From: Mesorhizobium sp. PAMC28654
GTDB taxonomy: Bacteria > Pseudomonadota > Alphaproteobacteria > Rhizobiales > Rhizobiaceae
Direction: 5' to 3'
NCBI RefSeq assembly: GCF_020616515.1
Contig: NZ_CP085135.1
Coordinates: forward strand, 744,001-808,000
DNA length: 64,000 nucleotides
In this document: one piece after another, positions 19,548-28,100 of the stretch
Layout of the letters: the number at the start of each line of letters is the position of its first letter
Numbering within the stretch: position 1 is the stretch's first letter
Position numbers and translations under genes: made by a program
Notes under the pieces: model-generated
Databases searched by the model: none
Seen by the model: the letters and a program-made list of their open reading frames with translations, nothing else
What the model was told of the DNA's origin: nothing

Positions 19548-20423
19548 TTACCGTTTGCACAGTCGTGCCACCAGGCCGCGAAATCCGAACGGCAACCAGA
19601 CCTTTTGAATCTCGATCTGATCTGACGCAAATGGGCTCTTGCCCAGGAAATCCTTCAGTCCTTTTCGATCAAATGTTTGCTGGGTTTCAGGACCAATGAA
19701 TTGAAACTTCCTCATGGAAGAGCAATCCGTCGCATAGATTGACAGTATTCCGCCCGGACGCAGAACCCTATGGGCTTCCGCCAGCGCCGTTCCCGTCGGC
19801 GAACAGAAATAGATGACGTTGACGGCCAGAATCTTGTCGACCGTTGCGCTTTCCAGCGGCAACTGCTCGAAGGTGCCGCGGATCAGTTTCAGCTTTCCAT
19901 CGCCGATCGCGGTCCGATTTCGCGCCTCGGCCTGACGAAACATTGTTGGCGACCGATCCACCCCGGTGATCGTACCGCCATGCGCGAACCGGACCATTGC
20001 CTTGAGGGCCCAGCCTGGTCCAAATCCGATTTCGAGCACGTCGTCCCGTTCGGCGATGTCCAGTCGTTCGATGGCCCGCTTGTTCGGCAGGTGGTTTATC
20101 AGACCCATGATTGCCCCGGCCACACGCCCGCATACGCCTTCGGGCATGGAAAACTGTTGCGCAATAAAATTGTGCAGGCCGAGGCTGCCGATGCCATTGG
20201 GGGTTTCCACGATTGACGCGCTCGAAGGAGCCGCCAAGATTTGCCAGCTAAGCGCATCTTGAAAGGTGGGGCCGTCTTTCGCGCCACATATGTCGACCCT
20301 CGGAGCCAAAGGCAGTACGGCCGATTCCTGGGCTTTTTCATCTAACATTGATGATGCTTTTTTTGCGAAAGGCTTCGCGGCAGACGCCGTCTGCGTAAAG
20401 AATTGCGAGAAAGGGGAGGTCAA
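19548..20423 (-). CDS. Class I SAM-dependent methyltransferase
   Basis: The SAM-binding motif I is VLEIGFGPGWAL, followed by GVDRSPTMFRQA (motif II) and RVLRPGG (post-motif III), the layout of UbiE/COQ5-like small-molecule methyltransferases. The family-like part begins near HNFIAQQFSMPEGV. The N-terminus is uncertain: a TTG at 20423 overlaps the stop of the upstream gene (TTGA), and an ATG at 20348 is the first ATG. Neither has a strong ribosome-binding site. It may be translationally coupled to the upstream methyltransferase gene. Substrate unknown. Confidence 0.78.
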   Translation of the reverse strand: MTSPFSQFFTQTASAAKPFAKKASSMLDEKAQESAVLPLAPRVDICGAKDGPTFQDALSWQILAAPSSASIVETPNGIGSLGLHNFIAQQFSMPEGVCGRVAGAIMGLINHLPNKRAIERLDIAERDDVLEIGFGPGWALKAMVRFAHGGTITGVDRSPTMFRQAEARNRTAIGDGKLKLIRGTFEQLPLESATVDKILAVNVIYFCSPTGTALAEAHRVLRPGGILSIYATDCSSMRKFQFIGPETQQTFDRKGLKDFLGKSPFASDQIEIQKVWLPFGFRGLVARLCKR

Positions 20424-21298
20424 CCGCCGTTGTGGGTGCCGCTGATGCCGGCGTCGCCGAGCTTGGTCAGCGGCACGAAGGACAAGGTCCCGCCTTGATA
20501 GATGTCCGAACGCGCGACAGTAAAGCTGCCGTCCGCGGCCTGTTTCTTGGTGACCTTCAGCACATGCTGGGCGCCGGGCGGTCCGACCGGGATGACCATG
20601 ATGCCGTTGGGCCGCAGCTGCTGCAGCAGGGGCGGCGGGATGTGGTCGATGCCGCAGGTGACGATGATCCTTTCGAACGGCGCCTCTTCCTTCAGGCCGT
20701 AATAGCCGTCGCCTGTACGGGTCGAGATGTGCTTGTATTCGGTGTAGCCGTCGGCGATGAGCCCGTCATAGATGCCGCGCGTGCGAGCGGCCAGCGGCTT
20801 GATGATCTCGATCGAATAGACCTTGTCGGTGAGATAGGAGAGATAGGCGGACTGGTATCCGGAGCCGGTGCCGATCTCCAGCACCTTGTCACCGTGGCGC
20901 ACGTCGATGGAATTGGTCATGCGGGCAACGGTGTGCGGGCCGGTGATGGTCACGCCATAGCCGATGTCGAGATAGTGCCATTCATAGGCGCGCGCGATGT
21001 TGGCCTTGGTGACGAAGCGCTCGCGCGGGGTCAGCAAATAGGCGCGCTTGTTGCGGTCGTCCCAGACATCCTTGTGCGCGATAAGCTGTTCGAAACGGTC
21101 CCAGCGCTGGCCCAGGAACTCGGCCGCCTCGCCACGGTTCTTCTGCATCCACTGGATGTAGTCGGCCTTGCCTGTCAGGGGAGGGCCGTCGGCCGTGTCG
21201 AGGGGCGCGGGCACCCTGGCGGCGGCGCTGGTCGCAGAGGCTGCGGAAACCAGCCCTCCCGCACCGCAAAGCATCAATTCGCGCCGGCTGAGCATCAT
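20420..21298 (-). CDS. Protein-L-isoaspartate O-methyltransferase-like protein with Tat signal
   Basis: A 292-residue protein. The C-terminal two-thirds is a PCMT domain: motif I VLEIGTGSGYQSAYLS, then YSIEIIKPLA, IIVTCGIDHIPPPL and LRPNGIMVIPVG. The N-terminus has SRRELML followed by a hydrophobic Ala/Gly-rich stretch, a plausible twin-arginine signal, so the enzyme may be exported. PCMT repairs isoaspartyl damage using SAM. A periplasmic location would be unusual because SAM is cytoplasmic. The stop overlaps the next methyltransferase frame. Confidence 0.82.
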   Translation of the reverse strand: MMLSRRELMLCGAGGLVSAASATSAAARVPAPLDTADGPPLTGKADYIQWMQKNRGEAAEFLGQRWDRFEQLIAHKDVWDDRNKRAYLLTPRERFVTKANIARAYEWHYLDIGYGVTITGPHTVARMTNSIDVRHGDKVLEIGTGSGYQSAYLSYLTDKVYSIEIIKPLAARTRGIYDGLIADGYTEYKHISTRTGDGYYGLKEEAPFERIIVTCGIDHIPPPLLQQLRPNGIMVIPVGPPGAQHVLKVTKKQAADGSFTVARSDIYQGGTLSFVPLTKLGDAGISGTHNGG

Positions 21299-21938
21299 TG
21301 GCAGCTCTGACCTTTCAACATCTGAGCAGCATCGCGGAATCCGGCTGCCGCCAAATTGCTACTTTATAGCGTCCGGCCAACAGCCGGCTGCCCCGATCGT
21401 ACCACGGCGACCCTAGACATCTTGGCTGAAGGCCAGATTGCCGGAACTATACAAAGCGGTAAGGTTTTCAGACTGTGGCAGGCGATGGAACCGGGCGGGG
21501 CATGGGAGTGCTCTTGTGAGGCCAGCAATCCGGTCCCTGCCAAGAAATTTCCGTCGAATACTCCGACCTTTGCTGGAGCCATTTGGTAGCGGGCGTGTTA
21601 CGGCCGGAGAGAGGAGAGTGGCGGTCGGCCTACCTCCACAGCTACCGGGCGCATCGCGCGCAGAGCCGCCGCCGCATCCCCTTGGCAAAAAATCCCGCGA
21701 CCACGCGCGCGTAAGCGCGATGCTGCCGTATCGCACCCCAAGGCCAAGTGAGCGCCTATCCGAACCGAGGCTCGCTCCATGATAATCAAAACGGCGACTG
21801 GTTTTTTTACCGCGATGGATTATATATCGTAATGCGATCTATTGGGTCATGCGCTGCTCACTCGATGGTGAAGCGAGCTAGTGAAGCAGTGAGACCGGAT
21901 GTGAGCAGATGAGAGCCTAAGATATCTGAGGATGTGCT
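21299..21938. other. Intergenic region between methyltransferase gene and DUF982 gene
   Basis: About 640 bases. Open frames on both strands lack family features. The only signal recognised is the near-palindrome at 21826-21838, described separately, plus a good ribosome-binding site (GAGGAT) directly before 21939. Confidence 0.4.
21826..21838. promoter_or_regulatory. Candidate MarR operator upstream of DUF982 gene
   Basis: ATCGTAATGCGAT is a near-perfect palindrome (one mismatch) that matches 12 of 13 bases of the perfect palindrome in the clc-marR divergent region at 24551-24563. It lies about 100 bases upstream of the DUF982 start at 21939. A shared regulator is inferred. Confidence 0.45.
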
Positions 21939-22184
21939 ATGTACGATGCATGGTTTTCCAGGCCGGTGCCAGTTTCGACCGGCCTTAGTGGCGATATTCG
22001 CAACCTCTTGAGCGCCGACCAGGCGCTGGACCTACTTATCCATCACTGGCGCGATCCGGGCAGCCAGGCTCATCGGTCGGCTTTGAGAGCTTGTCGACAG
22101 GCTGTCAGCGGCGGGGTTTCGGCGGATGTGGCGAGAGAGATATTTGTAGAGGCTGCCCGCGCGGCGCGCATTTTGATTGAGTGA
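21939..22184 (+). CDS. DUF982 domain protein
   Basis: An 81-residue protein with the DUF982 pattern: a central LIHHWRDPGSQAHRSALRACRQAV stretch (W..P....HR.A...C) and a C-terminal helix EIFVEAARAARIL. GAGGAT precedes the ATG. These small proteins are largely confined to Rhizobiales and have no known function. A second, divergent paralog lies in convergent orientation 180 bases away. Confidence 0.75.
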   Translation: MYDAWFSRPVPVSTGLSGDIRNLLSADQALDLLIHHWRDPGSQAHRSALRACRQAVSGGVSADVAREIFVEAARAARILIE

Positions 22185-22367
22185 TCACATGCAGAAGGGT
22201 CGGTGATCATATGAGATGGAATTTAGAGGCGGGGCAAGTTAGCGGCACGATTGCTCGGGTGCTTACGTAATTTAGACGTCAACGGCCATACCCACCCTGC
22301 GAGAACGGGCCAGCCGCACCCGTGATCTGCGCGCCGGCAGTTACTTCGTCAGCGACAAGGGGGTTGT

Positions 22368-22616
22368 TCAAGCCTCCATGGGCAGCACCGGAGCGTCGGA
22401 GGCGACGAGTGTCTCCATAAGGCACGCAAAGGCAGCAAACGCCGTCAGCGCATCTTGGTCGGCCATTTGCGCGGCAGACGCTGCGCCGCAAGCTTTCAGC
22501 GCGGTTCGGTACGCAGGCCAACGACGGTCGACCGGCCATCGTTGCAGAAAATCCATTGCGTCAGACACGGTCTCGATATCTTCGGTGACGCCGTTGAGTG
22601 AAACCTTGATGACCAT
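22368..22616 (-). CDS. DUF982 domain protein
   Basis: An 82-residue protein from the ATG at 22616, which has AGGAGC at a good distance; the frame opens further to a TTG at 22634. It has the DUF982 core AMDFLQRWPVDRRWPAYRTALKAC, split here as FLQRWPV and WPAYRTALKAC, plus a Lys/Val-rich N-terminal strand (MVIKVSLNGVTEDIE). Function unknown. It is convergent with the DUF982 gene at 21939 and adjacent to the 3' end of the CLC gene, on the same strand. Confidence 0.75.
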   Translation of the reverse strand: MVIKVSLNGVTEDIETVSDAMDFLQRWPVDRRWPAYRTALKACGAASAAQMADQDALTAFAAFACLMETLVASDAPVLPMEA

Positions 22617-22681
22617 GACCGATTGCTCCTGCAACAGGAAGAGGACATTGGTGTAACACGGGAACTATGGCCCGGTTGCAT

Positions 22682-24472
22682 TCATGGGACGTCGGGGCTC
22701 TTGCGGCGGGTACCGAAGCCCAGCAAGGCTCTGCGATCGTGCTCTTCGGCCTGTTTCCTCGACCGGACGCGCATCATGTCCTTCCAGCCGACATAGCCGA
22801 CCAGCCGTGCGTCTTCGCGCGACACGACCGGCAGATGGGAAACATTGGCCATCAGCAGCTTGTCGGACAGACCTTCCAGATACTCATCCGGATAGGCGAA
22901 TGTCACCTTGCTCCCGGCCAGCAACTCGCCAAGCGTCGTGGTGCGGTGCGTGCCCGCGCGTCTCCAGCGCAGGATCGCCGGTGGATCGATGAGACCGAGA
23001 ACATGCCCGTCTTCATTGACCACGGGAAAACTCGGATGCCGCGTTTCCGGCGCGGTCAGGAACGCCGCCGCGCCATGCAGCGTCATTGTCGACGGCACGC
23101 TCTCGACCTTCGAGGTCATCACCTCGCGCACCCGGGTCAAGGCAAAGGGATCGACCCGGTATTCGCGAACCAGATGGTGCCCTCTCCTGGCGATTTTCTC
23201 GGTCAGGATCGAGCGCTTCATCAGGAGCACGGTGACCGCGTGCGCCGTGGCGCAGGCCGCGATCAGCGGCAACAAGACGTGCGTGTTGCCAGTCAGTTCA
23301 ACAGCGAAGAAGGTAGCGGTCAGCGGCGCGCGCATCGTGCCGCCCATGGTCGCCGCCATTGCCAGCAGCGCCCAGAAGCCCGGATCCGCTGCCGGCAGAA
23401 TGCCGGCGAGCACCGCTCCCATTGCGCCGCCCATGATCAAAAGCGGCGCCAGCACGCCCCCGGATGTTCCCGAACCCAGCGCCACCGACCAGATGATGGC
23501 CTTTACCACCAGCAGAATGAGCGCTGCGGTGGCGACCGTGCGGCCGTCCAGCATATTGGCGATATTGTCGTAGCCGACGCCGAGCGCCTGCGGTTCGATC
23601 AATCCGCCGATGCCGACCACCAGACCACCGAGCATCGGCCACCACATCCAATGAATGGGCAGTTTCTGAAAACCGTCCTCGCAGGCATAGACCATCTGCG
23701 TCAGCAACCCCGACAGCAGCCCTGCACAAACGCCGATCGCAACCCAGCCGCCAAGGCCGACAAAGGAAATCTCCATCCCGCCCTGGAACGGAAAGATCGG
23801 CCCGGGCAGATGCAGCATGGTGCGTTCGACCTCGGCGATAACAGCCGCGACCGCCACGGGAATGAAGCTGCGCGGCGTCCATTCGAAAAGCAGCAATTCG
23901 ACGGCCAGCATGATGGCGGCGATCGGCGTTCCGAACACGGTGGTCATGCCTGCTGCCGCACCTGCCACAAGCAGCGTCTTGCGCTCATTGTCGCTGACCG
24001 GCAGCATCTGCGCGATCAGCGAGCCGATCGCGCCGCCCGTCATGATGATCGGGCCTTCGGCGCCGAATGGCCCGCCGGTGCCGATCGAGATCGCCGAAGA
24101 TAGCGGCTTCAGGATCGCAACCTTGGCATCAAGCTTGGAGCGCCCGAGCAGGATCGCCTCGATGGCCTCGGGAATGCCGTGGCCACGAATCTTTTCACTG
24201 CCGTAGCGCGCCATCACGCCGATGATCAGCGCGCCGATCACCGGAATAATCACCGAGACATAACCAAGCGGCGAGTCCTGCAGTTTCAGATCGGCAAGCG
24301 TGAACTGTCCAAAATAGGCGATATTCGTGGCAAGCCGGATCAGCTTGAGCAGACCAATGCCGGCGAACACTCCCGCCGTCGCCACCACCACCGCAATGGT
24401 GGCGATCGTCAGCACCCTTGCGTCGGTCGTGAAATCACGCAGATGACCGGGATTGGCATGGTCGGATTTCAT
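22682..24472 (-). CDS. CLC-family chloride channel/antiporter with CBS domains
   Basis: A 596-residue protein from the ATG at 24472 (MKSDHANPG). The CLC signatures are GHGIPEAIEA, GTGGPFGAEGP with the gating Glu, and GSGTSGGVLAPLL. Two CBS domains fill roughly the last 150 residues (VREVMTSKVESVP onward; SHLPVVSREDARLVGYV). It moves chloride or another anion across the inner membrane, and the CBS pair probably senses nucleotides. It is divergent from a MarR gene, with a palindromic operator between them, so anion or acid stress control is a plausible inference. Confidence 0.9.
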   Translation of the reverse strand: MKSDHANPGHLRDFTTDARVLTIATIAVVVATAGVFAGIGLLKLIRLATNIAYFGQFTLADLKLQDSPLGYVSVIIPVIGALIIGVMARYGSEKIRGHGIPEAIEAILLGRSKLDAKVAILKPLSSAISIGTGGPFGAEGPIIMTGGAIGSLIAQMLPVSDNERKTLLVAGAAAGMTTVFGTPIAAIMLAVELLLFEWTPRSFIPVAVAAVIAEVERTMLHLPGPIFPFQGGMEISFVGLGGWVAIGVCAGLLSGLLTQMVYACEDGFQKLPIHWMWWPMLGGLVVGIGGLIEPQALGVGYDNIANMLDGRTVATAALILLVVKAIIWSVALGSGTSGGVLAPLLIMGGAMGAVLAGILPAADPGFWALLAMAATMGGTMRAPLTATFFAVELTGNTHVLLPLIAACATAHAVTVLLMKRSILTEKIARRGHHLVREYRVDPFALTRVREVMTSKVESVPSTMTLHGAAAFLTAPETRHPSFPVVNEDGHVLGLIDPPAILRWRRAGTHRTTTLGELLAGSKVTFAYPDEYLEGLSDKLLMANVSHLPVVSREDARLVGYVGWKDMMRVRSRKQAEEHDRRALLGFGTRRKSPDVP

Positions 24473-24549
24473 TGCAGCTCTCATTCTGCGGGTGCACCGC
24501 ATGTGTCGACGACTGTGTCCGCAAAATCACGGCTTGGCGGCTCGCTCTG

Positions 24550-24564
24550 TATCGTAATACGATA
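24550..24564. promoter_or_regulatory. Palindromic operator in the clc-marR divergent region
   Basis: TATCGTAATACGATA is a perfect 7+1+7 inverted repeat placed 78 bases from the clc start and 58 from the marR start. MarR-family dimers bind such palindromes and commonly repress their own gene and a divergent neighbour, so this is the likely site for the adjacent MarR protein. Confidence 0.65.
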
Positions 24565-24622
24565 TAAATAGACAAGACCTTTTTGCCCGAAAATTGATTG
24601 AGCTTTCATTGGAAACGAACAA

Positions 24623-25060
24623 ATGTCGGGAATGACGCATCCGCTAAAACCACGCCCCCCCATCCGCCAAGCCGACTACCAGCGGCTGTCGGAGTTTCGC
24701 TACCTAATCCGCTGCTTCCTTGAGTTCAGCCAGATCCAGGCGCACGATGCCGGATTGCCCCCGCGCCAGCACCAGGCGCTGCTGGCGATCAAGGGCTTTC
24801 CGGGCGGAGGTCCGGTGACGATCGGCGATCTGGCGGAGCGCCTGCGCATCCGCCACCATAGCGCCGTCGAGTTGGTCAATCGTCTTTGCGAGGCTGGACT
24901 GGTAGCGAGGGATCAGGACAAGGACGACCATCGCCGCGTCCTGCTACGGCTGACCGAGCGCGCCGACGACCATCTGGCCGACCTGTCGGCCGCTCACCTT
25001 GACGAGCTCTCGCGGATCGAGCCGATGCTGAAGCGCTTGCTCATTCGCCGCGACGACTGA
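24623..25060 (+). CDS. MarR-family transcriptional regulator
   Basis: A 145-residue winged-helix regulator. The DNA-binding part shows TIGDLAERLRIRHHSAVELVNRLCEAGLV followed by the wing DKDDHRRVLLRLTERA (shown in parts: LAERLRIRHHSAVELVN; DDHRRVLLRLT). Divergent from the CLC gene, with a perfect palindrome in the 150-base gap. It probably represses clc and itself; the ligand is unknown. Confidence 0.88.
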   Translation: MSGMTHPLKPRPPIRQADYQRLSEFRYLIRCFLEFSQIQAHDAGLPPRQHQALLAIKGFPGGGPVTIGDLAERLRIRHHSAVELVNRLCEAGLVARDQDKDDHRRVLLRLTERADDHLADLSAAHLDELSRIEPMLKRLLIRRDD

Positions 25061-25094
25061 CAATGCCTTCCCGCAGCAACACCGCCCCCGTCAC

Positions 25095-25400
25095 ATGGAT
25101 CAAGACAGCATGAAAACCGCGCTCCGTATCCTCGCCCCGGCTTTGATCTTGACCGCCGTGCTGTTCCTCGCCTACCAGTCCGGCCATCAGCGCGCGATTG
25201 TCCATACCCTCTATATCGTCGTGCCCGGCGCTTGGCTGTGGGCGGCAATAGTCGGCATCCGCGCAGTGCGGCGGTGGCGCAGCAACACGCCCGCCACGCC
25301 ACCGGTCCAGCAGGACAAGCCCTGTCCCGCAGCCGACGCAAAAGAACCGTCCACAGTTATCTATCTCCCTCGCGGTGGGTCAAGGCGCAATACCCATTGA
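25095..25400 (+). CDS. Small membrane protein of unknown function
   Basis: A 101-residue frame starting 34 bases after marR. It has two hydrophobic segments (about residues 11-27 and 38-55) and a polar, proline-rich tail. No family was recognised. The second ATG (25110, MKTALRIL) is an alternative start. It may be co-transcribed with marR. Confidence 0.45.
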   Translation: MDQDSMKTALRILAPALILTAVLFLAYQSGHQRAIVHTLYIVVPGAWLWAAIVGIRAVRRWRSNTPATPPVQQDKPCPAADAKEPSTVIYLPRGGSRRNTH

Positions 25401-25570
25401 GCGGACGCGCGTATAAGAGCGTCTGTACTTCTTGCGATATGGCGGCTCTTGGAATCGCTGGCTGGACATCAAAGGGAACGTGCGCTACCGCAGATTCATG
25501 TGCCGCTGTGGGACGCGGAACGGCAGGGCGCGGGCTCTGGGGCGTAATTGGCCAGATAGTCAGGACATAG

Positions 25571-26133
25571 GTGGTGTCTGCGCGCGATCATGCTCCCATC
25601 TATGCATCCTCTGAAACAGCATCTGAGGGCGGCGAGCGTGTTGCGGGTGAACGAGATGTATCCACCTCAAGGATTGCTCAACTAGATATCCCCCGACAAG
25701 GTGGCCTTTTCGACGTCAAAGTGCGCCGTCTCGCGTTCTCCGCAACCATCTTTGCGGCGCTAATCCTAGTTGTTCTGGCATTCGGCGGCATGATCCAGGG
25801 CATCAACTATCATGCTCTGGTGCATGCGCTGCATCACCTTCCGGTAGCCGCGATTGGCTGGTCGATCCTTGCAACAACAGTAAGCTTCGCTGCTGTCGTC
25901 GGGCGGGACATCTGTGCGGTGTACTACGTCGGCGCTCGAACGCCACGTATGGCGCCCGTGGTGGCCGGCTTTTGCGGAACTGCTCTCGGAACGCCGTTGG
26001 TTTTGGCACTCTCACGGGCGCTGCCGTCCGATACCGCATCTATGGTGAGGTCGGGATTCGATCCGACGACATTGCTCGGCTTCTTCTGTTCATCGCCGGT
26101 GGCTTCGGCCTCGGCCTTGCTGGCTTCCTCGAG
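25571..26133 (+). pseudogene. mprF: Truncated and frameshifted mprF (lysyl-phosphatidylglycerol synthase, flippase part)
   Basis: From a GTG at 25571 the frame encodes the start of the MprF membrane domain (FAALILVVLAFGGMIQGINY, HALHHLPVAAIGWSI, GRDICAVYYVGAR, VAGFCGTALG). It then leaves frame near 25989, where one base appears missing from GGAAC; the other frame continues with NAVGFGTLTGAAVRYRIYG and RLLLFIAGGFGLGLAGF. At 26134 it is cut by an IS3-family element, and the rest of the gene, including the catalytic domain, is not in the window. MprF adds lysine to phosphatidylglycerol and flips it, giving resistance to cationic peptides. Dead here. Confidence 0.75.
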
Positions 26134-26207
26134 TGTCCGTCGTCAGATCATTTGGCTCAGATTGGATCGCAGATTAGCGGAGTGTCGGCCTCATCTTGGG
26201 GTTGATG

Positions 26208-27188
26208 TTAAGCGGCGATCTTGCGGTGCTGCAAGCGCCGATGTTGGATGGTTTGGCGTTTGATCCTTTCTCGCTGTTTGATAATGGCTGCGGCCCTGCC
26301 GAAGTAGGCGTCGGCTGGCGTTACGTTGGCCAGGCTCTCGTGGTAGCGTCGATGGTTGTAATGTTCGACGAAGGCTGCGATCTGGGCCTCAAGGTCGCCG
26401 GGCAGAAAGTAGTTCTCCAAGAGGATTCGGTTTTTGAGGGTCTGGTGCCAGCGCTCGATCTTGCCTTGGGTCTGGGGATGCATTGGAGCGCCCCGGACAT
26501 GGCTCATGCGTTGGTCCTGGATATAGTCCGCCAGTTCGCCGGCGATGTAGCTGGGGCCATTATCGCTGAGCAGCCGAGGCTTGTGGTGCACATGGGCCTG
26601 GTCGCACCCTGAGGCAGTAAGTGCCATGTCCAGCGTGTCGGTGACGTCCTCGGCCCGCATGGTGCTGCACAGTTTCCAGGCGATGATGTAGCGGGAGTAA
26701 TCGTCGAGCACGGTCGACAGGTACATCCAGCCCCAGCCGATGATCTTGAAGTAGGTGAAGTCCGTCTGCCACATCTCGTTGGGTCGCGTCGTCTTGGTGT
26801 GGAACTCGTTCGCCGCCTTGATCACCACATAGGCCGGGCTGGTGATCAGATCGTAGGCCTTGAGGAGCCGGTAAACGCTGGCTTCTGACACGAAGTAGCG
26901 CGTCTCGTCGGTGAACCGTACTGCCAGTTCGCGCGGGGAGAGCTCGGACTGCTCCAGCGCCAGTTCGATGATCTGGTCATGGATGGCAGGCGGGATGCGG
27001 TTCCACACCCGGCTCGGCGCCGAGGGCCGATCCTGCAGCGCCTCAGGCCCGCCCTCGACATAACGGTCATACCAGCGATAGAAGGTCCGGCGCGGGATGC
27101 CCAGTCGGTCCAGCGTTTTGCGGGTTGGCAGGTGTGACTGCTCGACGATCCTGATGATCTCGAGCTTTTCGGATGCGGGATATCTCAT
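26208..27188 (-). CDS. IS3-family transposase OrfB (integrase catalytic domain), copy 1
   Basis: A 326-residue integrase. A helix-turn-helix region (RRTFYRWYDRYVEGG) precedes the rve core, whose DDE residues are in QTDFTYF, LLSDNGPSY and GKIERWHQ. It overlaps orfA by four bases in the -1 frame. In IS3 elements the active protein is an OrfAB fusion made by -1 frameshifting; here the -1 frame is open from the A7 run (27217-27223) in orfA. This copy is uninterrupted. Confidence 0.9.
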   Translation of the reverse strand: MRYPASEKLEIIRIVEQSHLPTRKTLDRLGIPRRTFYRWYDRYVEGGPEALQDRPSAPSRVWNRIPPAIHDQIIELALEQSELSPRELAVRFTDETRYFVSEASVYRLLKAYDLITSPAYVVIKAANEFHTKTTRPNEMWQTDFTYFKIIGWGWMYLSTVLDDYSRYIIAWKLCSTMRAEDVTDTLDMALTASGCDQAHVHHKPRLLSDNGPSYIAGELADYIQDQRMSHVRGAPMHPQTQGKIERWHQTLKNRILLENYFLPGDLEAQIAAFVEHYNHRRYHESLANVTPADAYFGRAAAIIKQRERIKRQTIQHRRLQHRKIAA

Positions 27189-27559
27189 TCTTGCTCGTCC
27201 CCATCCGCGATCATGCTTTTTTTGAGCAGACGGTTTTCCAGTGTCAGATCAGCGACGCATTCCTTCAGCGCGCCGGCCTCCCGGCGCAAATCCTTGACCT
27301 CGTCGCTGGTGGCAGCACGAGCGGTATCACCCGCCAATCGGCGCTTGCCGGCCTCCATGAACTCCTTGGACCAGGTGTAATACAGGCTCTGCGCGATCCC
27401 TTCCTTGCGGCACAGCTCGGCGATGCTGTCTTCGCCGCGCAGCCCGTCCAGCACGATCCGGATCTTGTCTTCCGCTGAAAAATGCCGCCGGGTCGCCCGG
27501 CGAATGTCCTTTACCACCTGCTCGGCAGGCTTCTTGGCACTTGAGGATTTAGGGCTCAT
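27185..27559 (-). CDS. IS3-family transposase OrfA, copy 1
   Basis: A 124-residue protein with a helix-turn-helix (KIRIVLDGLRGEDSIAELCR, GIAQSLYYTWSKEFMEAG) and a C-terminal leucine-zipper-like heptad region (LRREAGALKECVADLTLENRLL). This is the DNA-binding and dimerisation half of the IS3 transposase. A run of seven A residues near its end is a likely slippage site for fusion to OrfB. Confidence 0.88.
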   Translation of the reverse strand: MSPKSSSAKKPAEQVVKDIRRATRRHFSAEDKIRIVLDGLRGEDSIAELCRKEGIAQSLYYTWSKEFMEAGKRRLAGDTARAATSDEVKDLRREAGALKECVADLTLENRLLKKSMIADGDEQE

Positions 27560-27644
27560 CTTGGTTCCTTCGTCGTGACGACGAGATCAAAACCCTCCTT
27601 AATTCACAACCTCAAATCTGGGACACAGGTGCTGACGGGGAACA

Positions 27645-28048
27645 GTCAACTATCGGCACGTCATCCATTCCCTGCGCAAAAAGCCGATGGCGCTTCTTAA
27701 TCTCGTCTATCGTGACAAGCTCTTCCCGCGGCAGGAATACCGCAGGGCCTTCGACGAGCTCATTGAGCGGCTGCCGGACAGGCAGGCGTGCAAGATCATG
27801 GTCGATCTGCTGGCGCTGGCCCACGATCGAGGCTGCGAGCGTGAGCTTGCCGAGCAACTCACCGAGACCCTCGACGCCGGCGACCTGCCCGATATTGCCG
27901 TCTTGCGAACCCTCCTCGGCCCGGACCCCGCACGGCTGCCGACCGTCTTGGTGCAACTCGCTTCCCTTAACGGCTATGAAGCCCTGATCGGGGCAACCCA
28001 TGTGGGAGACGTCGCATGAGCAACGCCCACACCATCGACGAAGCCCGC
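27645..28048 (+). pseudogene. IS21 fragment 1: C-terminus of istA and first 11 codons of istB
   Basis: This 404-base piece is a copy in inverted orientation of 29792-30195. It encodes the last part of IstA ([14 protein letters not shown] onward to ATHVGDVA) and IstB residues [11 protein letters not shown]. It is cut on the left by the type a IS3 element and on the right by type b copy A. It cannot be functional alone. Confidence 0.85.
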
Positions 28049-28100
28049 TGGACTTGCCCCGAAAAAGTGGAGAGTTTCCTTCTGATGAAAGGCGACCTCG

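Larger units (their letters stand above)
26134..27644 (-). mobile_element. IS3-family element, type a, copy 1 (1511 bp)
   Basis: Bounded by imperfect inverted repeats: TGTCCGTCGTCAG at the left and, read inward from the right end, TGTTCCCCGTCAG (10 of 13 match). It holds an orfA-orfB transposase pair on the minus strand. A second, inverted copy with the same ends lies at 43460-44969. The flanks (mprF on the left, IS21 istA on the right) show no matching target duplication, so this copy sits at a rearrangement junction. Confidence 0.85.

Noticed and set aside
22667..24103. A 478-codon plus-strand frame opposite the CLC gene
   Set aside because: Arg/Gln/His-rich antisense shadow; the CLC motifs are all on the minus strand.
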